A stretch of DNA of 64,000 nucleotides from contig NZ_FRBR01000003.1 in the NCBI RefSeq assembly GCF_900142665.1, forward strand, positions 236,242-300,241, given 5' to 3'. Position 1 is the first letter of the stretch. Every line of letters begins with the position of its first letter. A program made the position numbers and the translations under genes. The notes beneath the pieces are model-generated. The model did not search any database and was not told where the DNA came from. It saw nothing but the letters and a program-made list of their open reading frames with translations. This DNA comes from Roseovarius pacificus (GTDB lineage Bacteria; Pseudomonadota; Alphaproteobacteria; Rhodobacterales; Rhodobacteraceae). This document shows, piece by piece, positions 52,706 through 60,377 of the stretch.

Positions 52706-53406
52706 CGATAACCGCCGGTGTCGAACTCGGTCAGCGCTTCGGGATCGGTCAGGCGGCGCTGAATGATATAGCGCGCCATCGCGCCACGGGCGCGTTTGGC
52801 GTAGAAGCTGACGATCTTGGGACCGCCCGGCTTTTCCTCCATGAACACCGGCGTGACGACCCGCAGGTTCAAAGCATTCAGATCGACCGCGCCGAAATAT
52901 TCCTGACTGGCGCAGTTGACCAGCACTTCGGCCTTGATTGCCTGCGCCTGCTCGTTCAGCGCCCTGGCAATGGTATCGCCCCAGTAATCATACAGGGTCT
53001 TGCCTTTGGCGGTTTTCAGGCGGCTACCCATTTCCAGACGATAGGGTTGGATCGCATCAAGGGGCCGCAACAGCCCGTAGAGGCCCGACAGGATGCGGAA
53101 ATGGTCCTGCGCCCACATCATTTCATCGTCGTCGAGCGAGGCGGCTTCCAGCCCTTGATATGTGTCCCCGGCAAAGGCCAGCGCGGCGGGTTTGTCCTGC
53201 ATCTCACCGAAATCACTGAACCGGTCGCGGTTCAGCTTGGCCAGGTTTTCACTGATTTTCATCAAGTTTTGCAGGTCGTCCACCGACAGGCCCTGCGCCA
53301 CCTTGGCCAGCTCATCGGCCTGTGCCTGAAAGGCGGGGCGCGTGGGTTCGAGGCCCTCGACAGGGTCCATGTTCATCTTTTTCGCGGGGGAAACCACAAC
53401 AAGCAT
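52645..53406 (-). CDS. yaaA: YaaA peroxide-stress family protein
   Basis: 253 residues of the UPF0246/DUF328 family: MLVVVSPAKKMNMDP, AFAGDTYQGLEAASL, HFRILSGLYGLLRPLDAIQP, YRLEMGSRL and FYAKRARGAMARYI. YaaA limits free iron and DNA damage during H2O2 stress in E. coli. Tail-to-tail overlap with the kinase gene. Confidence 0.93.
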   Translation of the reverse strand: MLVVVSPAKKMNMDPVEGLEPTRPAFQAQADELAKVAQGLSVDDLQNLMKISENLAKLNRDRFSDFGEMQDKPAALAFAGDTYQGLEAASLDDDEMMWAQDHFRILSGLYGLLRPLDAIQPYRLEMGSRLKTAKGKTLYDYWGDTIARALNEQAQAIKAEVLVNCASQEYFGAVDLNALNLRVVTPVFMEEKPGGPKIVSFYAKRARGAMARYIIQRRLTDPEALTEFDTGGYRYVPDISEPDKPVFVRPPED

Positions 53407-53439
53407 TCCGAAATTCCTATGTTTGGCGTTGCAGAGGAT

Positions 53440-55479
53440 TTAGTCCGCCGTGTGCAGAACGTCCAGAAAGGCGGTGCCGAAACGCTCGGCCCGGCGTTCG
53501 CCAAGGATGCGGGTCAACTCACCCAGATCGCGCGGACGCAGCGATGCGACCTTGGCCAGCGCCGAGGCCGGACAACTCAGCGGTTTGTCGATGCCCGCTT
53601 CGCCGCGCGCCAGATCGGCCTGCACCTCCAGCAGGCGGTCATACAATGACCCCGCCGCGCGGCCCGCCAGCTTGCGGCGGGTGGGGTGCATTGCCTCGGC
53701 CTCGCCGTTGATGACAGACAGGAATTCGTCGCCGTAACGCTCAAGCTTTTTCGCGCCGACGCCGCTGATCCGGGCCATCTCGTCCAGCGAATTGGGACGC
53801 TTTTCGGCCATCTCGATCAGGGTCCGGTCATTGAACACCACATAGGCCGGAACCTTGGCGGCCTCGGCCAATGCCCGGCGCTTGGCCTTGAGCGCGGACA
53901 GCAGCGGCGCGTCCTCGTCCGCCACCAGTGCCCTGGCCGCCGGGCGGCGCGATTTCGACACCAGCGTGTCACGGCGCAGGGTGATGGATTGTTCGTCGCG
54001 CAAGATCGGGCGGGCGGCTTCGGTCATGCGCAGGGCGCCGTGGCGGTCGGGATCGGGGCGCACCAGATCATGGCCCATCATCTGCCGGAACACGCCCTGC
54101 CATGTGCGCCGCTCGAGGTCACGGCCCACACCGAAGGTGGGCAACTGGTCATGGCCGCGTGCGCACACCTTGTCGGTTTCGTTGCCGATCAGGATGTCGA
54201 TCAGGTGGCCCGCGCCGAACCGTTCATCGGTGCGCAGGATCGCCGACAGCGCCTTGCGCACCGGCTGCGTCCCATCGAAGGTTTCGGGCGGAGTGTCGCA
54301 CAGATCGCAATTGCCACAGGGTTCGGCCTGTTCCCCGAAATAGCCCAGCAGGGTCGTGCGACGGCACTCCAGAGCCTCGGCCAATCCGAGCAGTGCATTG
54401 AGCCGCCCGTGATCGGCCATGCGCCGCTCGGGCGGGGCCAGCCCCTCGTCGATCTGCGAGCGACGCAGGCGGATATCGTCGGGGCCGAACAGCGTGAGCG
54501 TTTCGGCGGGCGCACCATCGCGGCCGGCGCGGCCGATTTCCTGATAATAGGCCTCGATGGATTTGGGCAGATCGGCATGGGCGACCCATCGGATATCGGG
54601 TTTATCCACGCCCATGCCGAATGCCACGGTGGCCACCACGATCAGCCCGTCTTCGGAATTGAAACGGCTCTCGACAATGCGCCGGTCCCCGGCCTCCATC
54701 CCGCCGTGGTAGTGACAGGCGTTGTGCCCGCCTTCGCACAGGGCGCGCGCAAGGCTTTCGGTCTTGGCCCGGGTGCCGCAATAGACGATGCCGGACTGCC
54801 CCTTGCGGGCCGCGGCGAACTCCATGATCTGGCGGCGCGGGCTGTCCTTAGGGGCAAAGGCAAGATGGATATTGGGCCGGTCGAAGCCGCGCAGGAAGCT
54901 TTGTGGCGGCTGGCCATCGAACAGCTTCTCGACGATCTCGGCCTGTGTTTCGGCATCGGCGGTGGCGGTAAAGGCCGCCAGCGGCACATTCAAGGCGCGG
55001 CGCAACTCCCCGATGCGCAGGTAATCGGGGCGGAAATCATGGCCCCATTGGCTGACGCAATGCGCCTCGTCCACGGCGATCAACGATATACCGATCCGCC
55101 GCAGCATCCCCATGGCCGACCCGGCAGCAAGGCGTTCCGGCGCGATATAAAGCAACTTGAGCCGTCCGGCCTCGAGCGCGTCCCAGACAGCGGCGGTTTC
55201 CTCATCCGTGTTGCCCGAGGTCAGCGCACCGGCCTCGACCCCGGCTTCGCGCAGGGCGCGAACCTGATCGCGCATCAGGGCAATGAGCGGCGAGATTACC
55301 ACCGTCACCCCGTCGCGCATCAGCGCCGGAAGCTGGAAGCACAGGGATTTTCCGCCCCCCGTGGGCATGATCGCCAACACGTTTTCACCACGCGAAACCG
55401 CGGTCACGATGTCCTCCTGCCCAGGGCGGAAGGCATCGAATCCGAACACATCGCGCAAAAGCGTGGCAGCGCCTGGCAT
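53440..55479 (-). CDS. recQ: ATP-dependent DNA helicase RecQ
   Basis: 679 residues. Walker A MPTGGGKSLCFQLP, DEAH box VDEAHCVSQWGHDFRPDY, and helicase motifs through FGMGVDKPDIRWV and QEIGRAGRDG. The RQC zinc site is CGNCDLCDTP with an upstream Cys, and the C-terminal part has a HRDC domain (DMARISGVGAKKLERYG near residue 590). Works in recombination repair. It lies 33 bp upstream of yaaA on the same strand. Confidence 0.95.
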   Translation of the reverse strand: MPGAATLLRDVFGFDAFRPGQEDIVTAVSRGENVLAIMPTGGGKSLCFQLPALMRDGVTVVISPLIALMRDQVRALREAGVEAGALTSGNTDEETAAVWDALEAGRLKLLYIAPERLAAGSAMGMLRRIGISLIAVDEAHCVSQWGHDFRPDYLRIGELRRALNVPLAAFTATADAETQAEIVEKLFDGQPPQSFLRGFDRPNIHLAFAPKDSPRRQIMEFAAARKGQSGIVYCGTRAKTESLARALCEGGHNACHYHGGMEAGDRRIVESRFNSEDGLIVVATVAFGMGVDKPDIRWVAHADLPKSIEAYYQEIGRAGRDGAPAETLTLFGPDDIRLRRSQIDEGLAPPERRMADHGRLNALLGLAEALECRRTTLLGYFGEQAEPCGNCDLCDTPPETFDGTQPVRKALSAILRTDERFGAGHLIDILIGNETDKVCARGHDQLPTFGVGRDLERRTWQGVFRQMMGHDLVRPDPDRHGALRMTEAARPILRDEQSITLRRDTLVSKSRRPAARALVADEDAPLLSALKAKRRALAEAAKVPAYVVFNDRTLIEMAEKRPNSLDEMARISGVGAKKLERYGDEFLSVINGEAEAMHPTRRKLAGRAAGSLYDRLLEVQADLARGEAGIDKPLSCPASALAKVASLRPRDLGELTRILGERRAERFGTAFLDVLHTAD

Positions 55480-55561
55480 GGAAGTCCTGTGATTTGTTTG
55501 TCTGCTCTTGGGCAGAGTCTTTCACAGGCCGAGTCGTGGGGCAATACCCCAGTGCTGCGAC

Positions 55562-55849
55562 TTAGTAGAAGGCGGCGGCGTTGTTCACCAGAACGATGCG
55601 GATCACGTAGACACCGATCAGCGCCACCAGCGGCGCAAGGTCAATACCCGACATCGGCGGCAGGATACGGCGGATGGGCTGATAGATCGGTTCGAGAATA
55701 CGGTTCAGCATGTGCCAGACCTGGGCAACGAACTGCTGGTGCAGGTTGAGAACCTGGAAATTGATCAGCCAGCTCATGATGACGTGGGCGATGATAAAGA
55801 ACCACAGCACGTCGAGCAGCAGCATTAGGATCTGGAACAGGGATTGCAT
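55562..55849 (-). CDS. YggT-family membrane protein
   Basis: 95 residues from ATG 55849 (MQSLFQILMLLLDVLWFFI). Two hydrophobic segments flank the conserved LEPIYQPIRRILPPMSGIDL motif. YggT proteins are linked to osmotic tolerance and cell-division/envelope functions. AAAGGA supports the start. The gene converges toward recQ's upstream side. Confidence 0.88.
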   Translation of the reverse strand: MQSLFQILMLLLDVLWFFIIAHVIMSWLINFQVLNLHQQFVAQVWHMLNRILEPIYQPIRRILPPMSGIDLAPLVALIGVYVIRIVLVNNAAAFY

Positions 55850-55978
55850 CGGCGTCGTCCTTTCACCGCGAAACAGCCCAAGACCTAAGCGCGCGACGGC
55901 AAAAGCGCAAGTCTGACGCGGGGTTGCGGTTGACGCGGCCCTGCAACCACCCGAAAACCCCACAAAAGGAGAGCGCCC

Positions 55979-56515
55979 ATGTATCCCTTCGTGCGTATGA
56001 TCTGGCAACTGTTCAAGCACCGCAAGGATTCCCCCCTGCCGGTGACCGGCACGCATGTATCGCACCACATGTGCCTGCCCTGGGATATCGACCTTTGGAT
56101 GGAATTGAACAACGGTCGCACCCTGACCCTGTTCGATCTGGGGCGCTTCCCGCTGGCACAGCGGGTGGGGCTGATCGGCGCATTGAAGCGCCGGAAATGG
56201 GGATTGACGGTGGCGGGCTCCACCGTGCGGTACCGGCGGCGCATCCGGGCCTTCGAAACAATCGAGATGCGCTCGCGCGCGGTCTGCTGGGATGACAAGT
56301 TCATCTATATCGAACAGTCGATGTGGAAGGCCTCGGGCGAATGCGCCAACCATATCCTGTTGCGCACAGCCGTGACCGGCAAAGACGGGATCGTACCGCC
56401 CAAAGAGGTGATGGCCGAGGTCGGGCAAAACGTGGCGACACCCGATGCCCCCGGCTGGGTGCAGGCATGGGTTGCTGCCGACGCGCAACGCCCGTGGCCC
56501 CCGATGCAGGAATAG
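55979..56515 (+). CDS. Thioesterase-like (hotdog fold) protein
   Basis: 178 residues after AAAGGAGAGC. MCLPWDIDLWMELNNGRTLT (Asp-Asn region), LFDLGRFPLAQRVG and AGSTVRYRRRIRAFETIEM match the 4HBT_2/Them6-like thioesterase group. Substrate unknown. Divergent from yggT and followed after 53 bp by an MFS gene. Confidence 0.75.
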   Translation: MYPFVRMIWQLFKHRKDSPLPVTGTHVSHHMCLPWDIDLWMELNNGRTLTLFDLGRFPLAQRVGLIGALKRRKWGLTVAGSTVRYRRRIRAFETIEMRSRAVCWDDKFIYIEQSMWKASGECANHILLRTAVTGKDGIVPPKEVMAEVGQNVATPDAPGWVQAWVAADAQRPWPPMQE

Positions 56516-56568
56516 CTTGCCTCTGGCCATGCGGCCCTGTCATATCGGCCCGCAAACAGGGGTTGAGC

Positions 56569-57954
56569 ATGGCAGGCATATCGCAGCGCAAACGGATCTG
56601 GGGCTGGCTTTTCTTCGACTGGGCCAGCCAGCCGTATCACACGCTTCTGGTCACCTTCATTTTCGGGCCGTTCTTTGCCTCGATCGCTGCCGAATACTTC
56701 ATGAATGCCGGGCTGAGCGAGCAGGCCGCAGACGCCCGCGCGCAAAGCCTGTGGTCGCTCTGCCTGACCGTGACGGGATTGGTGATCGGCCTCGGGGCAC
56801 CCCTGATGGGCGCACTGGCGGATACGACAGGGCGGCGGTTGCCCTGGATCGTCGGGTTTTCCACGCTTTACGTTCTGGGGGCGGCAGGGCTGTGGTGGAC
56901 GCAGCCTGACGGGTCCAACATGTGGTGGGCGTTGTTTTCCTTCGGCATCGGGTTTATCGGCGCGGAATATGCGCTGATCTTCATCAACTCGCAGCTTCCC
57001 TCGCTCGGCTCCGGGGACAAGGTGGGCGCGCTGTCGGGTTCGGGATTTGCCTTTGGTTATGCGGGCGGGTTGCTGGCGCTGATCGTCATGCTGTTGCTGT
57101 TCGTCGAGCAACCCTCGGGCAAGACCCTGATCGGGCTGGACCCGGCGCTTGGCTTTGACCCCGCCAACAAGGAGGGCACCCGGTTTGTCGGACCTTTCAC
57201 TGCTGTCTGGTATGCGGTGTTCATGATTCCCTATTTCCTGTGGGTCCGCGATCTGGGACCGAAGGCGCAGGGCAAAGGCGTAGGGGACGCGATGCGCCTG
57301 CTGACCAGATCGATCAAGGGCTTGCGCCAACGGCTGAGCCTGTCGGCCTATCTGGGATCGTCCATGATGTATCGCGATGCGCTGAACGGCCTGTACGGGT
57401 TCGGCGGCACCTATGCGGCACTGGTGCTGAACTGGAACATCGTGTCGATTGGTGTGTTCGGCATTGTCGGGGCCATCTCGGCGGCACTGTTCAGCTGGAT
57501 CGGCGGGCAGGCCGACAAGGTGTTCGGCCCCAAACCGGTGATCATCGTCGCGATCTGGGCGCTGATCGCGGTCTGCGTTACCGTCGTCGGCATGGACCGG
57601 CAGCAGATTTTCGGTATGGCATTGGCCGAAGGGTCGAAACTGCCCGACATCATGTTCTTTGGCTGCGGCGTCCTGATCGGCGGGTTCGGGGGCACGTTGC
57701 AGGCGGCCAGCCGATCTCTGATGGTGCGCCATACCGACCCCAGGGCACCGACCGAAAGTTTCGGATTGTACGGGCTGTCCGGGCGGGCAACGGCCTTTAT
57801 CGCGCCGGCCCTGATCGGCACGGTCACGACGCTGAGCGGGAGCGCGCGGATCGGCGTTTCCCCTGTGATTGTTCTTTTCCTGATCGGCCTTGTGCTGTTA
57901 CGCTGGGTCAAAGCAGAAGGGGACAGGGAAAAATGGGGCGTTATCTCGGATTGA
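56569..57954 (+). CDS. MFS transporter, Atg22/UMF1 type
   Basis: 461 residues with about 12 membrane segments. The N-terminal FDWASQPYHTLLVTFIFGPFF is diagnostic of the UMF1/Atg22-like MFS family, which includes amino-acid effluxers. Further marks are LMGALADTTGRRLPWI and DALNGLYGFGGTYAALVL. It overlaps mepA by 22 bp. Substrate unknown. Confidence 0.85.
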   Translation: MAGISQRKRIWGWLFFDWASQPYHTLLVTFIFGPFFASIAAEYFMNAGLSEQAADARAQSLWSLCLTVTGLVIGLGAPLMGALADTTGRRLPWIVGFSTLYVLGAAGLWWTQPDGSNMWWALFSFGIGFIGAEYALIFINSQLPSLGSGDKVGALSGSGFAFGYAGGLLALIVMLLLFVEQPSGKTLIGLDPALGFDPANKEGTRFVGPFTAVWYAVFMIPYFLWVRDLGPKAQGKGVGDAMRLLTRSIKGLRQRLSLSAYLGSSMMYRDALNGLYGFGGTYAALVLNWNIVSIGVFGIVGAISAALFSWIGGQADKVFGPKPVIIVAIWALIAVCVTVVGMDRQQIFGMALAEGSKLPDIMFFGCGVLIGGFGGTLQAASRSLMVRHTDPRAPTESFGLYGLSGRATAFIAPALIGTVTTLSGSARIGVSPVIVLFLIGLVLLRWVKAEGDREKWGVISD

Positions 57955-58862
57955 TCGCGTTGGGCCTGATGCTGGCGGGGTGCAATACCGCCTCGCCTCC
58001 GCCCGAAACGGGCAATACCCGTCAAGTCGTTTCCACGCAGAACATCCCGGCGTCCATGGTCGGCGTGCAGGCCAAGCAGTTGTTCGGCAAGGCCGGTGGC
58101 GGATCGCATCATGGGGCCGAACCCTTTGGCGGATACTCCAAGGGGTGCCTGGCGGGAGGAGCGCAATTGCCCGAAACGGGCCCCACCTGGCAGGCCATGC
58201 GGCTGAGCCGGAATCGCAATTGGGGACACCCGGAAGCCATTGACTTCATTCAGAAACTCTCCCGTACCGCCGCCCGGCAACCGGGGTGGAGCGGACTGTA
58301 TGTCGGGGATATCAGCCAGCCGCGCGGAGGGCCGATGCTGACCGGGCATGCCAGCCATCAGATCGGAATGGATGTCGACATCTGGATGCGGCCTGCGGAT
58401 CGGCTGAACCTGAGCCGGGCCGAGCGTGAGAGCATCTCGTCGATCTCGATGCGGCGGTCCAAAGGGGCGTTCACGAACGATCAATGGACGCGGGCGCATC
58501 ACGAGATCATGAAGGCGGCGGCACAGGATCCGCGGACGGCGCGGATCTTCGTGTTTCCGGGAGCCAAGGTGCGGATGTGCAAGGACGAAACCGGCGACCG
58601 GGCGTGGCTGCGCAAGATCAGGCCGTGGTACGGGCATCATTACCATTTCCATGTCCGGCTGAAATGTCCTGATAATGCAAGGGGTTGCGTGAACCAGACC
58701 CCGCCGCCTCCGGGGGATGGCTGTGCGGATGCGCAGCAGTGGGTCAACAACATCCTGAACCCGCCGCCGCCCGATCCGAGCGCGCCCAAACCCAAGCCGC
58801 GGCGCGAGTTGACGATGCATGACCTGCCCCGCCAATGTGTGTCTGTTTTGCAGGCGAACTGA
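57933..58862 (+). CDS. mepA: Penicillin-insensitive murein endopeptidase
   Basis: 309 residues cleaving D-Ala-meso-DAP cross-links in peptidoglycan. The N-terminus has a lipobox (GLMLAGC), so it is probably a lipoprotein. Zinc-ligand motifs are GHASHQIGMDVDIW (HxxxxxxxD) and WYGHHYHFHVRLKCP. The C-terminus is Pro-rich. AGGG precedes ATG 57933, within the end of the MFS gene. Confidence 0.92.
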   Translation: MGRYLGLIALGLMLAGCNTASPPPETGNTRQVVSTQNIPASMVGVQAKQLFGKAGGGSHHGAEPFGGYSKGCLAGGAQLPETGPTWQAMRLSRNRNWGHPEAIDFIQKLSRTAARQPGWSGLYVGDISQPRGGPMLTGHASHQIGMDVDIWMRPADRLNLSRAERESISSISMRRSKGAFTNDQWTRAHHEIMKAAAQDPRTARIFVFPGAKVRMCKDETGDRAWLRKIRPWYGHHYHFHVRLKCPDNARGCVNQTPPPPGDGCADAQQWVNNILNPPPPDPSAPKPKPRRELTMHDLPRQCVSVLQAN

Positions 58863-58956
58863 CCATATGCTGAGGAAAAAATCGCACCGACCACTGTATT
58901 TTGTTTTGACAACGAGAAAATCTGTGGCAGGCTGTGGATAAGTTCAACAAATGAAA

Positions 58957-59131
58957 GGAGGTGGTCCAGTGTCTATAAAGGGATTGGAGAGAGGTGCCGG
59001 AACAGTTCGGAGGGATCGCGCCTAGAGCAGCCTCTGGGACAGAATTTACCCGAATTGGTGCGGCCTAACCGGCCCCACCTCCGCAAACCTTTAGGGGGCC
59101 GTTCCGGGATCGGGACGGCCCTTTGAATTTT
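58957..59131 (+). ncRNA. Candidate structured transcript with leader ORF and terminator
   Basis: GGAGGTGG (58957-58964) can pair exactly with CCACCTCC (59075-59082), which would hide the Shine-Dalgarno of the 18-codon ORF. A terminator follows: GGGCCGTTCC / GGGACGGCCC (59096-59105 and 59112-59121) then TTTGAATTTT. A TTGACA lies at 58906-58911 without a clear -10 box. TGTGGATAA (58933-58941) matches the DnaA-box consensus. No known RNA family was recognised. Confidence 0.5.
58969..59025 (+). CDS. 18-codon ORF with very strong Shine-Dalgarno
   Basis: GTG start, 18 residues (VSIKGLERGAGTVRRDRA). AAAGGAGGTG at 58954-58963 matches the 16S rRNA 3' end over ten bases with 5-nt spacing, the best Shine-Dalgarno I saw in the window. 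An in-frame ATG at 58951 would include the SD itself. The product is strongly basic. It could be a leader peptide or a short secreted or regulatory peptide. Confidence 0.45.
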   Translation: MSIKGLERGAGTVRRDRA

Positions 59132-59174
59132 CGTACGTTTTGTACGAAGTGTACGCGTGTTTTGTACGAAAATC
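59129..59174. repeat. GTAC-rich repeat, copy B
   Basis: Second copy of the 46-bp GTAC element, 41/46 identical to copy A at 8363-8408 and in the same orientation. It lies between the terminator at 59131 and the arfB start, upstream of arfB by 55 bp. Confidence 0.7.
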
Positions 59175-59228
59175 CGGGGGCGCGGGCGACTGTGCGTCCA
59201 TCCGGGACGCAAAAGCCGGGGAGCGGGC

Positions 59229-59648
59229 ATGAAAATCACCGACCAGATCGAGATCGAGGATTGGGAACTGACCGAGCAGTTCATCCGCGCCTCGGGCCCC
59301 GGCGGGCAGAACGTGAACAAGGTCAGCACGGCGGTGGAACTGCGCTTCGAGGCCGGGCGGTCGCCCAATTTACCAAATGCTGTCAAACGGCGGCTAGAAC
59401 GGATCGCGGGCCGGAGGTGGACCAAGGACGGCGCGGTGGTGATCCAGGTGGAGGAAACGCGATCACAGGCCCGCAACCGCGAGATCGCGCGGGACCGTCT
59501 GGCCGAGTTGATCCGCAAGGCCTGCGAGAAACCCAAACGGCGCATCCCGACGCGCCCGACATTGGGATCGAAGAAACGGCGGCTGAAGGCCAAGAAGGTG
59601 CGCGGCGAGGTGAAAGCGCTGCGCGGCAAGGTGGACCGGGAGGAGTGA
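59229..59648 (+). CDS. arfB: Alternative ribosome-rescue factor ArfB
   Basis: 139 residues from ATG 59229 after GGGGAG. The RF-1-like GGQ loop is ASGPGGQNVNKVSTAVELRF. The C-terminal tail is highly basic (KKRRLKAKKVRGEVKALRG), as needed to enter the mRNA channel of stalled ribosomes. Hydrolyses peptidyl-tRNA on non-stop complexes. Confidence 0.93.
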   Translation: MKITDQIEIEDWELTEQFIRASGPGGQNVNKVSTAVELRFEAGRSPNLPNAVKRRLERIAGRRWTKDGAVVIQVEETRSQARNREIARDRLAELIRKACEKPKRRIPTRPTLGSKKRRLKAKKVRGEVKALRGKVDREE

Positions 59649-59662
59649 GGGGTGGCCGGGGG

Positions 59663-59690
59663 CGGTGCGCAGTGAATGCGCACCCTACGG
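59663..59690 (-). repeat. REP-like palindrome, copy 2
   Basis: On the minus strand CCGTAGGGTGCGC, then ATTCACT and GCGCACCG. The first 13 bases and last 8 are identical to copy 1 at 46609-46636. Stem GGTGCGCA / TGCGCACC is perfect. It sits 14 bp after the arfB stop. Confidence 0.6.
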
Positions 59691-59701
59691 ATTGATGAGT
59701 G

Positions 59702-59716
59702 TACCAAGGATTGGTA
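59702..59716 (+). promoter_or_regulatory. Probable ParD operator
   Basis: Perfect inverted repeat TACCAA-GGA-TTGGTA located 26 bp upstream of parD, with TATATATG just after it. Type II antitoxins commonly repress their own promoter through such sites. Confidence 0.55.
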
Positions 59717-59741
59717 TATATGTGTCTGAAGGAGACAGCCC

Positions 59742-59987
59742 ATGCCGCGCAATACCTCGGTCGTGCTGAGCGATCATTTTAACGATTTCATAACCAGGGC
59801 CGTGGAAAGTGGCCGCTACAGTTCGGCCAGTGACGTGGTGCGCGCGGGGTTGCGGATGTTGGAAGCGGAAGAAGAAAAACTGGAACGCCTGCGGGCGGAA
59901 GTGCAGAAGGGCATCGACAGTGGATTCATCGAAGACTTCGATTTCGATGAGTTTCTGGCCGAGATGAACGCGAAGCATCGCGCATGA
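59742..59987 (+). CDS. parD: ParD-family antitoxin
   Basis: 81 residues with an N-terminal ribbon-helix-helix (MPRNTSVVLSDHFNDFITRA, GRYSSASDVVRAGLRMLEAE) and an acidic C-terminal toxin-binding tail (FDFDEFLAEM). AAGGAG precedes the ATG. Overlaps parE as ATGA. Confidence 0.92.
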   Translation: MPRNTSVVLSDHFNDFITRAVESGRYSSASDVVRAGLRMLEAEEEKLERLRAEVQKGIDSGFIEDFDFDEFLAEMNAKHRA

Positions 59988-60274
59988 AACGGCTACACCT
60001 GTCGCGTGAGGCCCAAGACGACCTGCGCGATATTTGGCTTTATTCTGCGGAGAATTGGGGCCCCCAACAGGCCAACGGCTATGTCGATGCAATCCGCACC
60101 GCAATCATGGGGCTTCCAGATGGCAAAACGCCATCGCGAAGCGCCAAAGATGTTTTGCCGGGCTGCCGGTCGCTGACATGTGGCAAGCACATCGTGTTTT
60201 TCCGCGAGAATGACGATGCGATAGAAGTGATCCGGGTACTGCATCAGCGGATGGATGCGGGACGGTGGGTTTGA
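59984..60274 (+). CDS. parE: ParE-family toxin
   Basis: 96 residues of the RelE/ParE fold: MKRLHLSREAQDDLRDIW, PSRSAKDVLPGCRSLTCGKH, VFFRENDDAIEVIRVLHQRM. ParE toxins inhibit DNA gyrase. Translationally coupled to parD. Length and motifs look intact. Confidence 0.92.
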   Translation: MKRLHLSREAQDDLRDIWLYSAENWGPQQANGYVDAIRTAIMGLPDGKTPSRSAKDVLPGCRSLTCGKHIVFFRENDDAIEVIRVLHQRMDAGRWV

Positions 60275-60377
60275 GGGGTTTGCCAACTAGTCAATAGATA
60301 ATATCCTTCTTAGTTTAATGCGTTAGTTGAAAAACAAAACATGAACATCTAGTATTGCAAAAAACTCCCGAGGTAAT

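Noticed and set aside
58933..58941. Consensus DnaA box suggesting a chromosomal origin
   Set aside because: Only one box, no AT-rich unwinding region or origin-linked genes nearby; kept only as a note under the RNA finding.
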